From Clostridia bacterium (GTDB taxonomy: Bacteria; Bacillota; Clostridia; Oscillospirales; CAG-272), in the NCBI GenBank assembly GCA_900754175.1, contig CAAEBS010000094.1, forward strand, positions 1 through 22,485: a DNA stretch of 22,485 nucleotides, given 5' to 3'. Shown here piece by piece: positions 14,913 through 22,422 of this stretch. A program made the translations under genes and the position numbers. The notes below the pieces were generated by a model. That model searched no databases. It had not been told where the DNA came from and was given only the letters and a program-made list of their open reading frames with translations. The first letter of the stretch is position 1. Each line of letters opens with the position of its first letter.

Positions 14913-17900
14913 ATGAACCTGAATAAATGCGTATTATCGTTTTTGAACACGTTACATTCTCTCGTGTCTCTCAAGTTGCGTGACATAGATGGCGTGGAGC
15001 TCTGTGATACCGGATACAAGGTGGGCAACGAACCGCCGGCGGACGGCTGGAGAGCGTACAACACAGATATTCCCCTGACGGGCGACGACGCTCATTTCTG
15101 GTTCAGGGCGTCTTTCCGCACGCCCGGTGTGAAGGAGAACGAATATCTTGTTCTCCGTACCGTTACGGGCAGAGAGGGGCTGTGGGACGCCACCAATCCC
15201 CAGGGTTTGCTTTATCTCAACGGCAAAATGGTGCAGGGGCTTGATACCAACCACACCGAGGCTTTTCTGGAGCCGGATACCGACTACATTCTGCACAACT
15301 ATTTCCACATGGGGACGTACAAGGGCGGAGCGGTACAGTGCAAAATGGCGTTGTACACCGTTTATCAGGATATCGAGCGCCTTTATTACGACGTAAGCGT
15401 TCCCTATGATGCGTGTATGCTTCTGGACGAGGGGGACGGTGACTATGCCCGCATGATGTCCGTGCTGGCGGATGCCGCACGTCTGGTGGATTTCCGTGAG
15501 CCGTACAGCGAGGGCTTTCACCGCTCCGTGGCGTCGGCGATCGACTTTATGGAAAGGGAATTTTACGGCAAGCTCTGCACGCCTGCCGGGAAACCCGTGG
15601 TGCACTGCATCGGGCACACCCATATTGACGTGGAATGGAAATGGGCGAGAGCACAGACGAGAGAGAAGATACAGAGAAGCTTTTCCACTGCCAAAGCCCT
15701 TATGGACCGGTATCCCGAGTATAAGTTCATGCTTTCACAGCCCGAGCTTTACCGATATCTCAAGGAAGAGGCGCCTGAAAAGTATGCGGAGCTGAAAGAG
15801 CTTGTCCGGGAGGGAAGATGGGAGCCGGAGGGCGCTATGTATCTGGAGCCTGACTGCAATCTTACCAGTGGGGAAAGCCTTGTCCGCCAGCTTATTTTCG
15901 GAAAAAAATTTTTCCGGGAGGAGTTCGGCGTGGAGAGCAGAGTCCTGTTTCTCCCCGACGTTTTCGGGTACAGTGCGGCACTGCCGCAGATCCTGCAAAA
16001 GAGCGGGGTAGATACCTTCATCACTTCCAAGATCAGCTGGAACGATACCAACACCATGCCAATGGATATGTTCTACTGGGAGGGGATCGACGGCACGGAG
16101 ATCTTTACTTCCTTTATAACCGCACAGCATTTCGGCGGAATACCGGGCAAGGGCGGGAAAAACCGGACGACCTATAATTCAAAGACCTCCGCAAGCTACG
16201 TCAAGGGCACCTGGGACAGATTCCAGCAAAAGGAATATACCGACCACGTGTATATGACCTTTGGCTACGGCGACGGGGGCGGCGGACCCAGCAAGGAAAT
16301 GCTGGAGATGCAGAGGCGGACGGCGAGAGGGATTCCTTCACTTCCCGTCACGCAGACCGATACGCTCCGGTCCTATCTCAAAGTTGCAAGGGAGGAATTT
16401 GACGCTTCCTGCCGGCGGACCGGCAGGAAGCCGAAATGGGTCGGGGAGCTTTATCTGGAGTTCCACCGTGGAACCTATACCTCGATCTCGAAGGTGAAAA
16501 AGAGCAACCGGTATTCGGAATTTCTGCTGGGCAACGCCGAGGCGCTTTCGGCGACCGATCTTTGCTTTGGCGGCAGTTACGACGCCGAGGGGCTGAACCG
16601 GTGCTGGAGAAAGACGCTCCATAATCAGTTCCACGATATCCTTCCCGGCTCGTCCATAAAAGAGGTCTACGACGGAACCGACCGGGATTACGCAGAGATA
16701 GAGGCGTATGGGGAACGTGTGGTAGACGAAAAGATGAACGCCATGGCGGGGCGAATCGGCACCGACGGCGGTATTCTCGTGTACAATCCCACGGGCTTTG
16801 CAAGGAGAGCCGTCGTTACGACAGAGGGGGACTACACCGAAACCCAGCAGACCGTGCCCCCGTTCGGCTGGACGGTGGTAAAGACGGCAAAGGCGGACGG
16901 AAAGGTAAAGATAAACCGTCTGACTGCCGAGAACGGATATTATATTCTTACGCTCAACGAAGCCGGGCAGATCGCCAGCCTTTACGACAAGCGGATGCAG
17001 AGAGAGGTGCTTACGGGCAAGGGCAATCTGCTGGTTGCCTTTGAGGACTACCCCACCAGATACGACGCATGGGAGCTGGAGGATTACTATAAGCGCAAGG
17101 CATACGAGCTGGACGGACCGGCACGCATTACTCCCGTGACCGACGGAACGAGAGCGGGATTTGTGATTGAGCGGGACTATATGCACTCCACGATCAGGCA
17201 GACCCTGTGGTTGTATTCCGAAAGCAGTCGTATCGACTTTGAGACCGATATGGACTGGCACGAGCATCACCAGGTGCTCAAGGCGGTTTTCTCGCTGGAC
17301 GTGCACGCAATGAGCGCAACCTTTGACGTGCAGTACGGTCACGTTACCCGCCCCACGCATGAGAATACCAGTTGGGATCAGGCAAAATTTGAGACCTATG
17401 CGCACAAGTGGGTGGACGTATCCGAGAACGGCTACGGCGTGGCGCTTCTCAACAACGGCAAGTACGGACACGCCGTGGAGGGAAGCAGGCTGAGCATTAC
17501 CCTGATAAAGTCCGCAACCGACCCCAACCCCGAAGCGGATCAGGGAAAGCAAAGTTTTACCTATTCTCTTATGCCTCATCCGGACGACTTCCGGGCGGGC
17601 GGCGTAATAGAAGAAAGCTATGCGCTCAATCAGCCGCTTTACGAAAAGAGAATCCCCGCCAATGGGGGCGGTGTGGAGGAAACCGGCTCGTTCGTTTCGG
17701 TTGACAAGCCGAACGCCGTTATTACGGCGGTAAAGAAAGCCGAGGCGGACGACAGTCTGATCGTCAGATTTTATGACGCATACGACTGCAAGTCAAGGGT
17801 AACGCTGACCGTGCCGGCGGTCTACACCAGGGCGTACCTTTGCGATCTTATGGAGAACGTGATAAAGGAGCTGGAGATCAGCGGCGGGAGGACGACCGTG

Positions 17901-17954
17901 CCGGTTTCCAACTTTGAGATCGTGACCGTGAAATTTTGCCGCAACGCAAAGTAA
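14913..17954 (+). CDS. GH38 alpha-mannosidase
   Basis: About 1013 residues, normal for bacterial GH38 enzymes, which hydrolyse alpha-linked mannose from glycans by a retaining, zinc-dependent mechanism. Residues ~225-560 hold the catalytic domain: GHTHIDVEW with metal ligands H237/D239 region, nucleophile Asp in LPDVFGY (D349), YGDGGGGP near 454, and LHNQFHDILPGSSI with metal-binding H574-D575. The rest is the GH38 central and C-terminal beta domains (NGYYILTLNEAGQIASLYDKR; DMDWHEHHQVLKAVF). I choose ATG 14913 because AAGGAG ends five bases before it; the GTG at 14907 lies inside that ribosome site. No signal peptide is evident, so the enzyme is probably cytoplasmic and acts on imported oligosaccharides. 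It is followed after 17 bases by an SGNH hydrolase gene. Confidence 0.95.
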   Translation: MNLNKCVLSFLNTLHSLVSLKLRDIDGVELCDTGYKVGNEPPADGWRAYNTDIPLTGDDAHFWFRASFRTPGVKENEYLVLRTVTGREGLWDATNPQGLLYLNGKMVQGLDTNHTEAFLEPDTDYILHNYFHMGTYKGGAVQCKMALYTVYQDIERLYYDVSVPYDACMLLDEGDGDYARMMSVLADAARLVDFREPYSEGFHRSVASAIDFMEREFYGKLCTPAGKPVVHCIGHTHIDVEWKWARAQTREKIQRSFSTAKALMDRYPEYKFMLSQPELYRYLKEEAPEKYAELKELVREGRWEPEGAMYLEPDCNLTSGESLVRQLIFGKKFFREEFGVESRVLFLPDVFGYSAALPQILQKSGVDTFITSKISWNDTNTMPMDMFYWEGIDGTEIFTSFITAQHFGGIPGKGGKNRTTYNSKTSASYVKGTWDRFQQKEYTDHVYMTFGYGDGGGGPSKEMLEMQRRTARGIPSLPVTQTDTLRSYLKVAREEFDASCRRTGRKPKWVGELYLEFHRGTYTSISKVKKSNRYSEFLLGNAEALSATDLCFGGSYDAEGLNRCWRKTLHNQFHDILPGSSIKEVYDGTDRDYAEIEAYGERVVDEKMNAMAGRIGTDGGILVYNPTGFARRAVVTTEGDYTETQQTVPPFGWTVVKTAKADGKVKINRLTAENGYYILTLNEAGQIASLYDKRMQREVLTGKGNLLVAFEDYPTRYDAWELEDYYKRKAYELDGPARITPVTDGTRAGFVIERDYMHSTIRQTLWLYSESSRIDFETDMDWHEHHQVLKAVFSLDVHAMSATFDVQYGHVTRPTHENTSWDQAKFETYAHKWVDVSENGYGVALLNNGKYGHAVEGSRLSITLIKSATDPNPEADQGKQSFTYSLMPHPDDFRAGGVIEESYALNQPLYEKRIPANGGGVEETGSFVSVDKPNAVITAVKKAEADDSLIVRFYDAYDCKSRVTLTVPAVYTRAYLCDLMENVIKELEISGGRTTVPVSNFEIVTVKFCRNAK

Positions 17955-17971
17955 ACGGCGGAGGGCTTGAA

Positions 17972-18652
17972 ATGCTGATAGACAACAATAACGTATTGGC
18001 GCATGACCAGATGATTCATTCCCCGGTCGTCTCTTTCTTGGGCGATTCCGGGGCGTCAAAACGGATTCTGGTGGTTGGAAATTCGATTACGAGACACGCC
18101 CCGAAAGCGGATATCGGCTGGAGAGGGGATTGGGGAATGGCTGCCAGTGCCCCCGAAAAGGACTACGTACACCGTTTGTTTGCCCTGCTTGAAAAAGACG
18201 GACAGGACGTATTCATGCGCATCCGGCAGAGTGCGGAGTGGGAAGTGAATCTCCGGAGCGAAAATATCCTGGACGACTATGACGGGGAAAGAGCGTTTCG
18301 TGCGGATATCGTGGTGTTTCGCCTGGGCGAAAATGTTGCCGGGGAGAACAAGCCTTATTTTAAGGAAAAACTGCGGGAATTCGTGTCGCATATCTGCCCC
18401 TGCGGCAAGGTCATATTTACGACCTGCTTCTGGGAAAATCCCGTAATCGACCAAGCCATTGCCGAGGTCGCAGGGGAGCGGGGCGAGATCTGCATCGACT
18501 GCGGGTTTTCCAGAGACGAAAAAAATATGGCGCTGGGACAGTTTGCGCATACGGGCGTTGCCCACCATCCGAGCGATGCAGGCATGGAGGAGATCGCCCG
18601 GGCAATTTTTGCGTGCCTGAAAAATGACAATATGCAAAATGTTCGAGGATAA
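17972..18652 (+). CDS. SGNH/GDSL-type hydrolase
   Basis: 226 residues from the ATG at 17972, chosen because GGAGG lies seven bases upstream; an upstream in-frame ATG at 17936 is inside the mannosidase gene and lacks a ribosome site. Block I is ILVVGNSIT with the catalytic Ser at residue 38, followed by DIGWRGDWGMAAS and, near the C-terminus, GVAHHPSDAGMEEIA carrying the block V His. The usual Asp three residues before that His is not obvious. SGNH enzymes often remove acetyl or other ester groups from sugars. Position directly behind a GH38 mannosidase suggests de-esterification of the same glycan, but the substrate is inferred. No signal peptide is seen. Confidence 0.85.
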   Translation: MLIDNNNVLAHDQMIHSPVVSFLGDSGASKRILVVGNSITRHAPKADIGWRGDWGMAASAPEKDYVHRLFALLEKDGQDVFMRIRQSAEWEVNLRSENILDDYDGERAFRADIVVFRLGENVAGENKPYFKEKLREFVSHICPCGKVIFTTCFWENPVIDQAIAEVAGERGEICIDCGFSRDEKNMALGQFAHTGVAHHPSDAGMEEIARAIFACLKNDNMQNVRG

Positions 18653-18696
18653 TTGTGAAATTGCCGTCAATCCCGTGGGGACGCCGGAAGAAAAAG

Positions 18697-18729
18697 AAAA
18701 GCAGATAACATTTTCGTTATCTGCTTTTT
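18697..18729. terminator. Bidirectional terminator between the mannosidase operon and the minus-strand small genes
   Basis: AAAAGCAGATAAC pairs with GTTATCTGCTTTT around a 6-base loop. T-rich tracts follow on both strands (CTTTTTGG on plus, CTTTTCTTTTTCTT on minus), so it can end the convergent transcripts from both sides. Confidence 0.9.
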
Positions 18730-18735
18730 GGATTA

Positions 18736-18892
18736 TTATTTGTTATAGAAACCGTTATCGCTGTCCTGCGACCATTTTTCAAACATTTCCAGAGAATTGA
18801 ATGGAAATGATATGATCTTTCTTTGTAAACGAATACCCGTTTATAATCATGTCGGAATTGTCGGCAATTTTTTTCAGTTCAATATCAGACAT
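18736..18892 (-). pseudogene. Small unidentified protein, frameshifted
   Basis: The ATG at 18892 overlaps the end of the upstream small gene and starts MSDIELKKIADNSDMIINGY, then SFTKKDHIISI. The frame then reaches a TGA near 18779. The adjacent frame carries convincing continuation, NSLEMFEKWSQDSDNGFYNK, ending at TAA 18736-18738 just before the bidirectional terminator. A single extra base around 18800 would explain the switch. I do not recognise the family. The overlap with its neighbour suggests the two were a translationally coupled pair. Confidence 0.5.
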
Positions 18893-19163
18893 TTCTTACC
18901 TCCACCGATTGGATCGGCTTTAAAAATGATTCTGGATCCATGTAAAGATTTTCAAGGATCGGAATCAGATCAATGTATTCCTATTCCTCTTCCGGACGCA
19001 TTTTATACTTTGCCATGACAACCAGATAACCGTTGTCCCATTCCTTTACCTGCGTATAGCGTTCCAGACTTTTGCTTGTCAGAAAAGTCAGAGAACGATC
19101 TCCGTAAGTGAAAACGGTATATTCGCCACGGTTTGTCAGATAGGCGTTTTTGGGTGCAGACAT
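18885..19163 (-). pseudogene. Small unidentified protein interrupted by an amber codon
   Basis: From ATG 19163 the frame reads MSAPKNAYLTNRGEYTVFTY, then GDRSLTFLTSKSLERYTQVK and EWDNGYLVVMAKYKMRPEEE, then hits TAG at 18981-18983. Past it the same frame continues as plausible protein (EYIDLIPILENLYMDPESFL, KPIQSVEVRNV) to a TGA at 18885. The intact product would be about 92 residues. AAGGAGG lies seven bases before the start and a consensus promoter lies upstream, so the gene is still expressed as at least a 60-residue protein. I have no function for it. The amber may be a mutation or sequence error; readthrough is possible but unsupported. Confidence 0.6.
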
Positions 19164-19195
19164 CGTTGTTCCTCCTTTTCTTTCGTATCAATTAT

Positions 19196-19224
19196 ATTAT
19201 ACACCGCAGGAAGAAAAAAGTCAA
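19196..19224 (-). promoter_or_regulatory. Promoter for the minus-strand small genes
   Basis: On the minus strand TTGACT (19224-19219) and TATAAT (19201-19196) are 17 bases apart, about 32 bases upstream of the ATG at 19163. Confidence 0.8.
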
Positions 19225-19239
19225 TGGAGAATTTTTTAT

Positions 19240-19277
19240 CCCCGCCGGGACAGATTGGAAGCCCTGTCTCTGCGGGG
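19240..19277. other. Strong GC-rich hairpin in the divergent intergenic region
   Basis: CCCCGC pairs with GCGGGG outside, and GGGACAG pairs with CTGTCTC (one G-T) inside, separated by a single C/T mismatch, around a 10-base loop. No T-run follows on either strand, so it is not a standard terminator. It sits 16 bases upstream of the minus-strand -35 box. The 325-base gap between the divergent genes (19164-19488) otherwise holds only the two promoters and the leader hairpins. Confidence 0.5.
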
Positions 19278-19338
19278 GCGTTTGGGGCATTGGGGAACCT
19301 GCAAAAAAGCGCTTGGAGCAAAAATTTTTTATAACCTA

Positions 19339-19367
19339 TTGCAAAAAGGAAATTTGCGTGATATAAT
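19339..19367 (+). promoter_or_regulatory. Promoter of the right-end plus-strand cluster
   Basis: TTGCAA (19339-19344) and TATAAT (19362-19367) are 17 bases apart. They lie about 120 bases upstream of the first gene, leaving a structured leader. A second TATAAT at 19454-19459 has only TTGAGT 15 bases upstream and is a weaker candidate. Confidence 0.7.
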
Positions 19368-19403
19368 AGGCACAGAAAGGCTTGTTTGGCAGGTCTTTGA
19401 GCG

Positions 19404-19452
19404 GCTACCTGCGGGTAGCTTTTCATAGAAGTTTGAGTTAGCAAAAGCTAAC
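19404..19452 (+). promoter_or_regulatory. Two leader hairpins ahead of the membrane-protein gene
   Basis: GCTACC-TGCG-GGTAGC (19404-19419) is followed by TTTT, and GTTAGC-AAAA-GCTAAC (19437-19452) follows 17 bases later. The first resembles a short terminator or attenuator; the second could stabilise the message or mark an operator overlapping the second -10 box. No known riboswitch pattern is recognised. Confidence 0.45.
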
Positions 19453-19488
19453 CTATAATGCGTACAGAAAAGCAGGGGGGAAGAGAAT

Positions 19489-20198
19489 ATGGTGGAGAAA
19501 CGAAAAAGTTATCAAAGGGATTGCCTGCTCGGCGCCTGCGGCGCACTGCTGATGCTGGTGGGGGATCTGTGTCTGAGCGTGATTCCGGCAAGCCCCGGCG
19601 ACAGCGGACTGTTTGTGCGGGAGGCTTATCTTGATGGCTCCTTTTAGACCTGGCGTTTGCCGCTTTTGCTTGTTACGGGGCTTTGCGGCATGGCGCTTTG
19701 CTTTTTTGCCGTGCGTGCCTGCTATAAGCAGATTCTTCCGGAATGTCGGAAAATGCGGGCGGCGGTCAGGGTCGGAGGTCTGATCTATCTGACCTCTGCC
19801 GGTGCGTTGCACTTTTTCATCGGCAGTCTTGCCGACTGGACGAGCAGACTGGCTCCGCTTCTCGGACGTGACGAAACGGTGGCGCTGATCCAGGCGCAGT
19901 ATGATCGCCTGATGCCGGCAATGCTGATCTCCTATGCGGGGATGCTGTTGATTTTCCTTGGCAGTACCCTTGCCGTGCTGATGAAAAAACGATTTTGCCC
20001 CGGTGGATGTTTGTCTTTCACCTGCCTGTCTTTGCGCTTGTTTTTGCGCTGATTCCCGATATCCGGCAGTTGTGCGGGGCAGAGATTTCCACGTGGGATT
20101 TTGTGCTGAGCCAAGGCTCCGGCAATGCGGTACTGTTGATCTGGATGCTTGCCAACGCTATCTGGGCGGGGCGGCAGGGAAAATTAACGGAGGAATAA
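19489..20198 (+). pseudogene. Multi-pass membrane protein (DUF6796-like), broken by an amber codon and a frameshift
   Basis: The ATG at 19489 follows AGGGGGGAAGAG. The frame reads a signal-anchor-like segment (LLGACGALLMLVGDLCLSVI) and stops at TAG 19645-19647 within DGSF*TWRLPLLL, then continues in frame through more membrane segments to LMKKRFCP. There the coding frame shifts: the adjacent frame continues WMFVFHLPVFALVFALIPD through GSGNAVLLIWMLANAIWAG to TAA 20198. One missing C in the CCCC run near 19998 would restore the join as CPRWMF. Intact length would be about 237 residues with seven or so membrane segments. It resembles the intact protein at 21730-22422 (the P-K/R-W...P boundary and the GNA...AN near the end), which I place with DUF6796-type proteins from memory. 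Function unknown. Confidence 0.7.
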
Positions 20199-20202
20199 CG
20201 AT

Positions 20203-20988
20203 ATGGACGAAAAGATTACGCTTTCCGGCGTGCCGGAAACCATGCTGCAAACGGTTTACGCCCGGGCAAAGGAAAGCCGGGGGCGTCGTGCGATCGAGGA
20301 CCGGAAAGCCGAGGAGATTATTGACTGGATCGACTACGATTTTTCGCTTGCCGACAAGGACTCTGCTATGCACAACGGCGTGATTGCCCGCACGATCGTG
20401 CTTGACCGGCTGGTGTCGGAGTGGCTTGCCCGCAACCCCGGGGCGGTGGTTGTCAACATTGCCTGCGGGCTGGACACACGGTGTTACCGGATGCGTGGTT
20501 ATTCGCACTGGTACAATCTTGACCTGCCGGAAACGATGGCGGTGCGGGAAAAGCTGTTGCCGGAGAGCGGCAATGTCTCGCAGATCGCCATGTCCGCTAT
20601 GGACGATTGGGGCGGCGAGATTAGGGAAGCCGGCACACCGGCGCTGGTTATCATTGAGGGGCTGACGATGTATCTTACGGAGGCAGACGTCAGGCGCATA
20701 TTTGCGGTGATTGCCGGTCGGTTTGAAAAGGCGACCGTGTTTGCGGAGATCATGAACCCCATGATTGTCAGACACTTCAGGGAGAAGTCTATCGAGGGCA
20801 GTCACGCAAAATTTACGTGGGGCGTGAAAAACGGAAAAGCGCTTGCCGGTATTCTGCCCGACTTCCGGTTTGTAGCGGAGCACAGTCTGACCGAGGGTAT
20901 GGTGGTGTTTGCGCCGATCTATAAATTCCTCGGAAAGATCCCGGCTGTCCGGAATGTCTCCAACAGGATCATCGTGCTGGAAAAATAA
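20203..20988 (+). CDS. SAM-dependent methyltransferase, LCM/TcmP (COG3315) family
   Basis: 261 residues. The SAM-binding motif is NIACGLDTR (85-93), the LCM-family form of motif I, followed by the acidic-end strand YNLDLPE (104-110), SAMDDW and VIIEGLTMYLTEADV (about 140-160), all diagnostic of leucine-carboxyl-methyltransferase-like O-methyltransferases. Bacterial members act mostly on small molecules and not on phosphatase tails; the acceptor here is unknown. GGAGG at about 20188 precedes the ATG, which is only four bases after the stop of the broken membrane gene, so the two were co-transcribed. No defect is visible. Confidence 0.88.
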   Translation: MDEKITLSGVPETMLQTVYARAKESRGRRAIEDRKAEEIIDWIDYDFSLADKDSAMHNGVIARTIVLDRLVSEWLARNPGAVVVNIACGLDTRCYRMRGYSHWYNLDLPETMAVREKLLPESGNVSQIAMSAMDDWGGEIREAGTPALVIIEGLTMYLTEADVRRIFAVIAGRFEKATVFAEIMNPMIVRHFREKSIEGSHAKFTWGVKNGKALAGILPDFRFVAEHSLTEGMVVFAPIYKFLGKIPAVRNVSNRIIVLEK

Positions 20989-21060
20989 GAGGGATTGCCG
21001 GCAGGGAAGCGATACTCTGCGGTTGGAATGAAAAATTTAAAGAATACGGAGAGGTGCAGG

Positions 21061-21696
21061 ATGAAATACGCAGGAATGCCTACGGGAATGTGGGTGCTGT
21101 TTTCGGGATCGTTCCGGAAACAGCTTACCGCCGTGTTCGGCTATGATGCGGATACGGCAAAGAAGATCACGAAAAAGGCAAAGCCGGAATACAAAAGGAT
21201 CATTGCGGATCTGCCGACGTTTGAAAAGGCGGACCGCTTCAGGATGAATATCGTTAACGCCGCCATGGTCGGCGCCTTCGTCCTTTCCATGCCGGAGCGC
21301 CCGGACGTGGAACGGCTGACCGATTATTATGCCAGGTCCATGATGACAAAGCCCATGCGGTGGTTCTGCCGCAAGAGCGGGAAAAAGAAATTCACCGAAG
21401 AGGACATTGCCGGCATGAAGGCGACGGCAAAGCTGAAAGCCGCCGACCGCAACCCCTATTCATGGAACATGGACTTTTACGAATATCCGGACGGGAGCGG
21501 CTACGAGGGGCGTTTTACCCGGTGCGGCATTTGCGTACTGATGAAGAAGCTGGGGCTTTACGACCTTATTCCCGCCCTGTGTCATCTCGACTACACCATG
21601 AGCGAGGCGGGCGGTGCGACCGATTTCGTGCGGGAATATACGCTTGCTTCCGGCGGTCCGTACTGCGATTGCGGCTATAAAAAGAAAAAGGCGTAG
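21061..21696 (+). CDS. L-2-amino-thiazoline-4-carboxylate hydrolase-family (ATC hydrolase) protein
   Basis: 211 residues from ATG 21061, chosen because GGAGAGG lies six bases upstream; the in-frame ATG nearer 20995 would add a 22-residue extension without a ribosome site. The protein shows the ATC-hydrolase-family C-terminus, with CHLDYTMSEAGG, FVREYTLASGGPYCDCGYKK, and a preceding EYPDGSGYEGRFTRCGICVL block. Cys residues in C-D-C-G and the nearby His/Asp are likely active-site or metal ligands. The named reaction (ring opening of aminothiazoline carboxylate toward cysteine) is known for few members, so the true substrate is uncertain. It lies in a same-strand cluster with a methyltransferase and a membrane protein. 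Confidence 0.8.
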   Translation: MKYAGMPTGMWVLFSGSFRKQLTAVFGYDADTAKKITKKAKPEYKRIIADLPTFEKADRFRMNIVNAAMVGAFVLSMPERPDVERLTDYYARSMMTKPMRWFCRKSGKKKFTEEDIAGMKATAKLKAADRNPYSWNMDFYEYPDGSGYEGRFTRCGICVLMKKLGLYDLIPALCHLDYTMSEAGGATDFVREYTLASGGPYCDCGYKKKKA

Positions 21697-21729
21697 AGAG
21701 AATACGACATTTTCTGAAAGGAGCGACTT

Positions 21730-22422
21730 ATGAACCGTTTTCATGACATCGGCATTTCCACCCGGCTGGACCGGCAACGCATCAGAAAACTGCTTGCCAT
21801 AGGATTTTTTGCCTCCCTGCTTCACGTTACCGGCGATATGATTCTCGGCTGGGGCGTGGAGGATGAAACGGCAAGCGGTATTCTGCGGATATTTTCGGCG
21901 TATACCGCCACCCCCGACGGCGGTATTCTGGCGGCGGCACTGCTGGGACTTTTCGGAATGGCGCTGGAGGGGCTGTCCTGCTTTGGCATTTACCGTCTGA
22001 TGGCAGAACAGGCGCCGGGGCTTGCCCACAGCTACCGTGCCGGTATCTTTGGTTATCTGATGTTCGGGGCGTGCGGCTTTCACGTGCCGGTCTGTGCGCT
22101 GGTGTTTCTGACTAAGCATGGACTTGCGGATGCGCTCGCTTTGAAGTATGCGGCGTATTTTCTCCTGCCGGCGTATGTTTTGTTCTGGATCTTCTTTGCC
22201 GTGCTGGAGATCACGCACATCCGGGCTTTTGCCGGAGGGAAGACGCCGTACCCGAAATGGTGCTGGATCTTCTCCATGCCGGTGGGGATGCTGATCGCCA
22301 TACTGCCAAAGCTGTTCGGCAATTATCCGTTTGGCAACGCTCTTTTTTGCGCATGGATCGCCATTGGCAACCTCTGGACGTTTGGCGGACTGCTGATCCT
22401 GATGAAAAAGGCAAAGCGCTGA
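21730..22422 (+). CDS. Multi-pass membrane protein, DUF6796-like
   Basis: 230 residues with about seven hydrophobic segments: ~20-45 (LLAIGFFASLLHVTGDMILG), 70-92 (AAALLGLFGMALEGLSCF), 105-125, 130-165 (AAYFLLPAYVLFWIFFAVLE), 175-200 and 205-225. Motifs shared with the broken gene at 19489 are an early GD in the first helix, an (P)K/RW...P helix entrance and a GNA...A..N segment near the end, so the two are paralogs. AAGGAG precedes the ATG. I assign the DUF6796-type family from memory; no function is established. It is the last gene of the right-end cluster, 33 bases after the ATC-hydrolase-like gene. About 60 bases remain to the window end without further signal. Confidence 0.8.
   Translation: MNRFHDIGISTRLDRQRIRKLLAIGFFASLLHVTGDMILGWGVEDETASGILRIFSAYTATPDGGILAAALLGLFGMALEGLSCFGIYRLMAEQAPGLAHSYRAGIFGYLMFGACGFHVPVCALVFLTKHGLADALALKYAAYFLLPAYVLFWIFFAVLEITHIRAFAGGKTPYPKWCWIFSMPVGMLIAILPKLFGNYPFGNALFCAWIAIGNLWTFGGLLILMKKAKR

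Noticed and set aside
16338..17579. 413-codon minus-strand open frame
   Set aside because: Antisense to the GH38 mannosidase, which has clear catalytic motifs across this stretch; no ribosome site or domain.
17936..17971. Longer start for the SGNH hydrolase
   Set aside because: It would overlap the mannosidase 3' end with no ribosome site; the ATG at 17972 has GGAGG at proper spacing.
18638..18760. Small plus-strand ORF after the SGNH hydrolase (MFEDNCEIAVNPVG...)
   Set aside because: It runs through the terminator hairpin, lacks a ribosome site and overlaps the end of the SGNH gene.
18981..19647. Reassigned TAG codon in this organism
   Set aside because: TAG ends the AraC and ATC-hydrolase-like genes at family-appropriate positions, and the broken genes also carry frameshifts, so decay or sequence error explains the ambers better.
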